Assembly: GCA_026008535.1 (NCBI GenBank)
Contig: BRKX01000006.1
Location: forward strand, 33,840,664-33,904,663
Direction: 5' to 3'
From: Perilla frutescens
Taxonomy: Eukaryota; Streptophyta; Magnoliopsida; Lamiales; Lamiaceae
DNA: 64,000 bases
Part shown: piece by piece, positions 58,083 to 64,000 of the stretch
Layout of the letters: every line of letters starts with the position of its first letter
How positions within the stretch are numbered: position 1 is the first letter of the stretch
Notes under the pieces: generated by a model
The model's input: only the letters and a program-made list of their open reading frames with translations
Database searches by the model: none
Told to the model about the DNA's origin: nothing
Position numbers and translations under genes: made by a program

Positions 58083-59135
58083 TGATCTCAAGAGAACACA
58101 ACAATTATCAAAGTTTGCGGAATTCCAAGAACGAAACGCACGACAGTATTATTAAGGGTTCAATCCTATAAACTAGACTTAAATAACAAAGATAGGCAGA
58201 AGACTCTATTTATGATGAAACAAAGACTTGATTTAACTAAACAACTTAGACTATCTAGACTAAGAATATCACAATGTAAACACAAACCAAATATGCAAAG
58301 TATGGCTGAGATTATGAAGGCTAATGGATGGACAAATTTGGGATTAGGTTTAGAAGTTTAGATGATGAAACTTACGGATTAATGTAAATGGAGATGAATG
58401 GATGAACTCTTGATGATGATGGTGTTGAACATAGCTGGAAAGATGATGAATATTGGCGGCAGCTTGGTGAAGGCGGATGAATGATGATTGATGAATGAAT
58501 CACAACCTGATAGAATCCACGTGATCTCAATGTACCACGCAAATAATACCTCAAAGTTGTTCTTCGATAGCAAGTTCACCCAAGTACCTCAGGTGCACTC
58601 AAATGTTCTTTTGAAATAAGACTTAGAGTTGCAAACTCTAAGAATGAAAGTTTTTCAGAAAACCAACAAAAGCTTTGGGGGTGAGACACAATTAAGTTGC
58701 AAATATGCTTAATACTTCAAATAATGTCTGAATAATAATGTTACATGGATGTCCTATTTATAGGACTAATTATGGATGAAAATAATTAGAAAAAAACTAC
58801 CTAAACTAGAATTCTAACTAGAAAGAAGTTCCCATAATTAAAACTCTAATTACCAAACTAATGATACCTTCTAGAAGATCCCTTAATTAAGAAAAATGAA
58901 AATAACATTAAAATAAATAAAAATTCTGAATTAATAAAATACTAAACTAATGGATAAATATCAAAACCCTAAAATAGTATAAGGTTTTATCTTGAGCTTC
59001 CCAAACTCACCATGAACGTTGATCTTCCTTTTACGTCGATCTTCATGCATACGTGATATGCATGTATTGTTCTTCAAACTTTGATTTTCATCTTCAATTG
59101 TAAGAATATCATGGCTGCATTTAACTCCATCTTCA
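58083..59135 (-). repeat. 5' LTR of element K
   Basis: On the minus strand TGAAGATGGAG to CTTGAGATCA. Minus-strand TATA box TATAAATAG at 58754-58762. The right edge is set by where F linker coding stops (about 59136). No partner LTR, so edges are inferred. Confidence 0.6.
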
Positions 59136-60953
59136 ACTCTTAGTTGCAGCTCCGGGGTTGGTCTTTTAAAGATTTTCTTGTTTTCATCAATCCTTGTTGA
59201 CTTCTTCAGTTGTTGGCTGTTCAGTTTCATTATCTTCAAGATCTTCCTTTTCAGAATCTCTTCCCCCTATTTCCATGGTGGGTTTATTGGTCTCAGCATA
59301 ATTTATATCTTCATTGACAATGTGGTTTGTGGTGTCTTCAGTTGGTGACATATTAGTTCTCTTATTTTACCTCAACTGAATTTTCGAATCGCTCTCGAAC
59401 AATGTATTCAACGTAGTCCTATGAGTTCTTAGTTTCACTAGAATCAGTGTAAAATGCTATCTTTGTGATGTCTCTGTTCCTGTACTCATTAACACCTTCA
59501 TCAAATATCACATGACATGTTATTTCCACAACAAAGGTTCTTTTGTTAAAAACTTTGAAAGCTTTTAAGTGAGGAGAGTTGAATCCTAGAAATATTCCCT
59601 CATCTGCTTTTGTACTGAAGGTTTTCACTTGAGTTTTGCTATTGTTGAGAATATAACATTCGCAACCAAATACTTTAAAATATGATATAGAAGGCTTCTG
59701 ACACACATACAGTTCATAAGGTATTTTGTCGTGATGACTGACAATGGCACTCATGTTTTGTATGTGACATACTGTGTTGATTGCTTCATCCCAGTAGTAT
59801 TCTGTAATGTTGGCATCGACAATCATTGCTCTTACTGCTTCTTTCAGTGTCCTGTTTCTTCTTTCAACAACTCTGTAGTGTTGAGGAGTTCTGGCTACTA
59901 AGTGATCACGAGTTATTCCTAACTCATTATAGAACTTCACCATTTCTTTGTTGACAAATTCAATTATGTTATCCGATCAAATCCTCTTGACTGAGCTTAC
60001 CTTTTCAATTTGTAGTCACTTGATGAGTGCATGCAATTTTGTATATGTTTCATCTTTACTTTGTAGAAATTCCACCCATGCGTATCTTGAGTAGTCATCT
60101 ACAACCACAAGTGTAAACCTCTTCTCTTTTGAACTTCGCAGTTTGACCGACCCAAATAGATCCATGTGAAGAAGCTGGAGGCATTCAGTTGTGCCCGGGG
60201 AATGGCTTTTATATTTGAATGAAGATTTGATTTGCTTTCCTTTTTGTTATGCTCCACATTTACCAATCTTCTTGTATATTTCCTTGGAAAGTCCTTCTAG
60301 AATTTTTTTTTAGCTAAGTAGTTGATGTTTTTGAAGTTGAGATGATTCAGTCGTTGGTGCCATAGCTAACTTGTCTCAGTTGTTCCTTTTGAGAGAAAGC
60401 AAGCTTCCAAAAATTCGGAGCACGAGTTGACTACATACATGTTTTCTTTTCTTATGCCAATTAGGAGTATTTCTCTAGTTAACCTTTCTTTTACATCACA
60501 TATGTATTCTTGTTAAAGTCGACTGAGTATCCGTTGTCGCATAGTTGACTAATGCTTAAGAGTTTGTGCTTCAGTCCTTTGACATGTGAAATCCCGTTGA
60601 CTATTACCTTGATTTTCACCATGAAACCTTCCCCAACAGTTTAGCATTTGGAGTTGTCTCCAAATGTGACAAGGGGGCCTGTGACTTCTTTGTATCATTC
60701 TAGGTCTTCTTTTTCTCCAATCATGTGCTTAGAACATCCACTATCCAGGTATCATATATCTCTAGTTTTTCCTATTGATTGGATGTACTTCTCCTACAAA
60801 ATAATGATTAGTATTTAGGTATCCATTTGTTATCGGGTCCTTGATGGTTGAATACACTTTTCAGAATCCAAATCTTCTGGATTTTGGGTTTCTCATTGTT
60901 TAGATACCTAGTTGATTTTGATCGACTGATGAAGTAACAGCCCGGTCCCTTGA
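59136..60953 (-). pseudogene. pol: Protease, GAG-pre-integrase and integrase of element F
   Basis: Protease: YLDSGCSKHM with DSG at about 60737-60745, then GPLVTFGDNSK and GLKHKLLSISQLCDNGYSVDF. Pre-integrase: LWHQRLNHLNF near 60340-60370. Integrase: LLHMDLFGS with the first Asp near 60165, SDN near 59975, and the Glu in VVERRNRT near 59870. A long open block, 59419-59943, runs through ISYFKVFGCECYILN and KADEGIFLGFNSPHLKAF. A Lys-rich linker ends where K inserts. Stops occur after ALIK and in RI-stop-SDN. It belongs with the RT at 20650 far to the left. Confidence 0.85.
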
Positions 60954-61884
60954 TGTGACCTGGGACCTATAGGACACGACACGGATGAAATATGCAGAAG
61001 CTTAGGAACGGAATAACGTCGGATGCATAAGGGATCAATACGACTCTATAGAAAGGATGAAAGATGCGACTAGAAAAGACAAGACTCGAACGGAAGTAGA
61101 ACTTACTAGAATACGTAGACACGAACTAGGACTTGATGGGGAACTCTGGAATGGCTTCGGGGGTGGCTGGATTGGCGGCGTACGGTGATGAGAACGGCGG
61201 TGAACGTCGGACTTGGTGGTAATGGCGGCGGTGAAGGATAGTTGTGGATCAGATAGATCGGTGAACCCGTGTTGTAGTAACTCGAACGCACTCGTCTAGC
61301 TTCTCCGATAGCAATTCTCACAAGTATTTGATTATACCCTGAAGAACCTAAATAAGACTATTGGTTTGCTAAGTCAATAGAATTGTTTGGTGTTATTTTC
61401 ATTCAACAGAAGATCAGGAGACAGAAGAGAAATAACTTCTTGAATTCATGCAATTGTCTGAGAAATAAAGTTCACAACTGATCCCTTTATATAGTGTAGG
61501 GATTATGAACGAAAATTAAAGATAAAATCGTAAGAGAAATAAAAAAATAAAGATATCCTAATCTAATTAGGATTCCTACATTAATTAGAACTTTATTTAA
61601 GGTAAATCCAAAAAGACCAAAAATAAAATAATAAAATATAAACTAGATAAAGATAAATCCCAAATAGATTTGGGCTTTCAAATCTCCAACTTGGACTTCA
61701 ATATTTTCGATCATGGGCTGAATATTTGATCTTCATGGGCTGCCCAAAATATCTGAATATTTTCATGCACCTGTGTTCTTCAAATCTTGATCTCCAATCT
61801 GAAATCTTGAACAACATGATTATCTTTGAAGCTCTCAATGGCATTCTTGGATTTGATTCTTTTATGCTTTTCGGGTTCGTATCA
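60954..61884 (-). repeat. 3' LTR of element J
   Basis: On the minus strand TGATACGAACCCG to GGTCACA. Minus-strand TATA box TATATAAAG at 61485-61493. The Pro-rich 71-residue frame at 61106-61321 recurs in the other LTR but is LTR leader sequence. Confidence 0.85.
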
Positions 61885-61920
61885 TTCCCCTCCTATTGAA
61901 AAGAATTCGTCCTCGAATTC
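61885..61920 (-). promoter_or_regulatory. Polypurine tract and stem-loop of element J
   Basis: Minus strand CAATAGGAGGGGAA abuts the LTR. Next to it, GAATTCG (61903-61909) pairs with CGAATTC (61914-61920) around TCCT, AGGA on the element strand. Confidence 0.82.
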
Positions 61921-63000
61921 AAATCACCGGGATCAAAGACGAACATGAAATGAACATCAATCTCTTTTTGCACAAGATCAATAACATTGGGCACATCTTT
62001 AGAAACCTGTAAAATAAAGATATCACAAGAAAATGGTTGACAAATGATGTTAGAATTTGACTGCGTCTCCATGCTACCTTGATCGAGCTCCTCGTGATGT
62101 TCATCCACTTCCAAGTTGATCTCACTCTCGACCTCTTTTTCTTCTTCTCCAACGCTTTCACAAGTTGCAACTTCTATCAATTCTTCAAGAGACGCTTCAA
62201 TGGAAACGCTTACCTCTAGAATAGGATCTTCTTCTATGGTAACTATTTCAGATGGTAACTCAACGTGGATCTCCATCTCTTCTTCCTTGACTTCGGCTGG
62301 CTTTTCCTCGGGTTTGGCGTCGATCGGGGGCTGCATTGATGATGTAAGCCATGTAGGTGGTACATAGGTACGTAGTAACTCCTCGAATGACTCAGGTTCA
62401 CTCCAACGAAACGGGGCTATTTGGCGATGAGCTCTAGGTGAAAATTCTACATTCGACTTTACTTGAACCACTTCATTTTGCCTCATCTCTAGACTCTCCA
62501 ACCACTTCTCTATCTCAATGGCGTATTGCACCATGTCTTTCAACTTGTCGAAGTGATACAATGCTATCTTTTCTCGAATTGCCCTTTGTAGACCAGCTAG
62601 AAATCTATCCATGGTATCTTCTGGATATTCTTCTATATCAGCTCGCCTCATGGCTTCAATCATTTTGTTGTAGTAGTTATTTACACTTCGATCTCGTTGT
62701 CTAAGCTTTTATAGCTTTTTCTCCAACTCCCATTGGTAGTGGTCTGGAATGAAGCGTTTCCGTATCAAATCTTTCAACTCACACCATGTGTCAATAGGTG
62801 GAAGGTGATCTCGATGGCATCGGTTCTGCTATAATTCCCACCATGTTGTTGCGCAGCCCTTAAACTCCAAGGAAACTAATTTCACCTTCTTTGGCTCGGG
62901 GAAGTCGTAGCACTCAAAAACCTTGTCTACTTTTCGTTCCCAATCAAGGTATGCATTGGGATCGTGTAAACCTTCAAACTCGGGGATGGTCAATTTGTTG
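61893..63000 (-). pseudogene. gag: Gag of element J, two in-frame stops
   Basis: Capsid precursor of a Ty3/gypsy element. From about 62985 the frame gives IPEFEGLHDPNAYLDWERKV, KLVSLEFKGCATTWWEL, LKDLIRKRFIPDHYQWELEKKL, VNNYYNKMIEAMRRADIEE, then DTMDRFLAGLQRAIREKI. This is a complete retrotransposon gag domain (PF03732 type). Stops are TAG at 62829-62831 and TAA at 62709-62711; the downstream 256 codons are open. Instead of a zinc knuckle, the C-terminal half is an acidic region shared with K (IEASLEELIEVATCES, SNIICQPFSCDIF). Only two lesions in about 1.1 kb. Confidence 0.85.
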
Positions 63001-63557
63001 TTGCTATGGAAATGGCGAGAATTTGGTGTATATAGTGTACGGGTGTATGGAGTATGAGTGGTGTATGGTGTATGGATCTTGGGGTGTATGGGTGCATGGG
63101 TGCATGGTCCGGATGATGTACAGGTGGTGTATGGTGTAGAATGTGGTGTAGGGCAGATTTTTCGAACCTTTTATGTGTAAGGAACGGAAATTATAGGGTA
63201 CGGAGAGTATATGGAAGGTTTGGGATGGATAGGGATGGAAGAAAACTAGATAAGGAAAGAACAAAGCTAGATAAGGAAGGTTGAATTTGGATATGTTTCA
63301 CAAGTGTGGATACAATCTAAATAACCTAAAATATCTAATATATAAGGAAAGAATCTAAAACAACTAGAAAAGATCAATGAACTTTGAATTCAATCAGATT
63401 TGTTTTTTTCAGAACATATATTTTTTTTTCCTGTAGGGCTTCGGCCCTTTGTTCCTTTCTTCTTTTTTTTCAATGAATATTCAGATTACAACTCGAAAGA
63501 CTCAAAACAAATAAAGAACAAAATAGGTGTATTGAACCATGAACGATAAGAACCGAC
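63001..63557 (-). other. Leader of element J with GGTGTATGG minisatellite and UUCG-type hairpin
   Basis: Short GGTGTATGG/GGTGCATGG repeats at about 63030-63150. T-rich runs near 63395-63470 enclose a perfect 5-bp hairpin AGGGC-TTCG-GCCCT at 63435-63448. No coding accepted. Confidence 0.65.
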
Positions 63558-63573
63558 GTGGCTCTTCATACCA
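63558..63573 (-). promoter_or_regulatory. Primer-binding site of element J (degraded)
   Basis: Minus strand TGGTATGAAGAGCCAC against the usual TGGTATCAGAGCCAC; eight bases from the LTR edge at 63582. Confidence 0.6.
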
Positions 63574-63581
63574 ATTTATGA

Positions 63582-64000
63582 TGTGACCCGGGACCTATGG
63601 GACACGACATGGACAAAATATGCGGAAGCTTAGGAACGGAACAACATCGGATGCATCAGGGATCAATACGACTCTACAGAAAGGACGAAAGACGTAACTA
63701 GAAAAGACAAGACTCGAACGGAAGTAGAACTTACTAGAATACGTAGACACGAACTAGGACTTCATGGGGAACTCTTGAATGGCTTCTGGGGTGGTTGGAT
63801 TGGCGGCGTACGGTGATGAGACCGGCGGTGAATGTCGGACTTGGTGGTAATGGCGGTGGTGGAGGATAGTTGTGGATCGGATAGATCGGTGATCCCGTGT
63901 TGTAGCAACTCGAACGCACTCGTCTAGCTTCTCCGGATAGCAATTCTCCCAAGTATTTGATTATACCCTGAAGAACCTAAATAAGACTATTGGTTTGCGA
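63582..64000 (-). repeat. 5' LTR of element J (partial)
   Basis: Matches 60954 onward; runs off the window. The frame at 63734-63952 corresponds to that at 61106-61321. Confidence 0.85.

Larger units (their letters stand above)
56503..59135 (-). mobile_element. Element K: 5' portion of a gypsy-like, gag-bearing element inserted in F
   Basis: 5' LTR (58083-59135), primer-binding site and gag-region coding on the minus strand, ending at the inverted junction at 56502. Its 3' half is lost. Related to element J: both proteins share an IEELIDVATCE/IEASLEELIEVATCE block and a SNIICQP tail. Confidence 0.65.
16480..60953 (-). mobile_element. Element F: old minus-strand Sirevirus (Ty1/copia), dispersed by nested insertions
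   Basis: Pieces in consistent order and orientation: protease, GAG-pre-integrase and integrase at 59136-60953, an RT piece at 50311-50351, the rest of RT and RNase H at 19507-20650, and an accessory ORF at 16490-19005. The RT fragment reads straight across the site where G inserted. The N-terminal half of RT is missing, lost between 50351 and 59136 where M, H and K now lie. Neither LTR of F is visible. Sequence relationship to G is close enough to align by eye throughout. Confidence 0.75.
60954..64000 (-). mobile_element. Element J: gag-only gypsy-like element (right LTR cut by window end)
   Basis: LTRs at 60954-61884 and from 63582, both starting TGTGACC[T/C]GGGACCTA. Interior of 1697 bp with polypurine tract at the left, gag in the middle and primer-binding site at the right, all minus strand. 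No pol. The first 220 bases of the LTRs differ at about 7-8%. Inserted in the gag-protease region of F; CTTGA (60949-60953) is the expected TSD, its partner lies outside. Confidence 0.85.

Noticed and set aside
61106..61321. Pro-rich 71-residue frame shared with 63734-63952
   Set aside because: The two copies are the two LTRs of J; not independent evidence of selection.

Overview
This 64 kb window is almost wholly repetitive plant DNA. I found no host gene, tRNA, rRNA or CRISPR array. It is a stack of LTR retrotransposons inserted into one another, on an AT-rich background. A plant nucleus is indicated by the primer-binding sites complementary to plant tRNA-iMet and tRNA-Asp, Sirevirus-type Ty1/copia gag-pol, Athila-type and chromovirus Ty3/gypsy remnants, and a DUF4283-type LINE ORF1 fragment. 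From memory, the accessory ORFs behind the copia pol resemble 'putative plant transposon protein' predictions common in Lamiales, so a Lamiales eudicot is my low-confidence guess.

Layout. (1) 1-13476: element O, a minus-strand Tekay-like element with LTRs of about 3.8 kb and only 968 bp between them; its 5' LTR is split by element N (4149-10748), a young Athila-like element that kept gag but lost protease, RT and integrase. (2) 13477-15861: an LTR-like block (C), whose insertion disrupts a LINE ORF1 remnant (15862-16480). (3) 16480-60953: scattered pieces of F, an old minus-strand Sirevirus: accessory ORF, RNase H and RT on the left, protease and integrase on the right. (4) 20656-50310: element G, a second Sirevirus inserted into the RT of F (TSD ACTTC). 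It has LTRs of about 1.9 kb, decayed gag-pol, then three divergent accessory ORFs in tandem. G carries element E (24589-33716, itself hit by solo LTR D), solo LTR R (34677-35917) and solo LTR Q (41839-44137). (5) 50352-59135: LTR-like M, 5' part of copia element H with solo LTR E3 inside, a head-to-head inverted junction, and the gag/LTR end of gypsy-like element K. (6) 60954-64000: element J, a minus-strand gag-only gypsy-like element cut by the window end.

Relative age. LTR pairs compared by eye give about 10% divergence for G, 7-8% for J, 5% for E, 2-2.5% for O and 1.5% for N, which agrees with the nesting order. Target-site duplications support N, G, E (one mismatch), R, Q and E3; D has a 5-bp repeat with two unexplained bases. 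Removing E or R rejoins the interrupted G frame.

Most noteworthy: (a) the Sirevirus lineage here carries an accessory-ORF family where env-like ORFs usually lie, triplicated in G, with copies 1 and 3 and the F copy behind TATA boxes; (b) all four gypsy-type elements with a visible 3' end (O, N, E, J) have a short perfect stem-loop beside the polypurine tract, with different stems but similar purine loops, and N has a second copy inside; (c) copy-number-variable minisatellites in the E-family LTRs.
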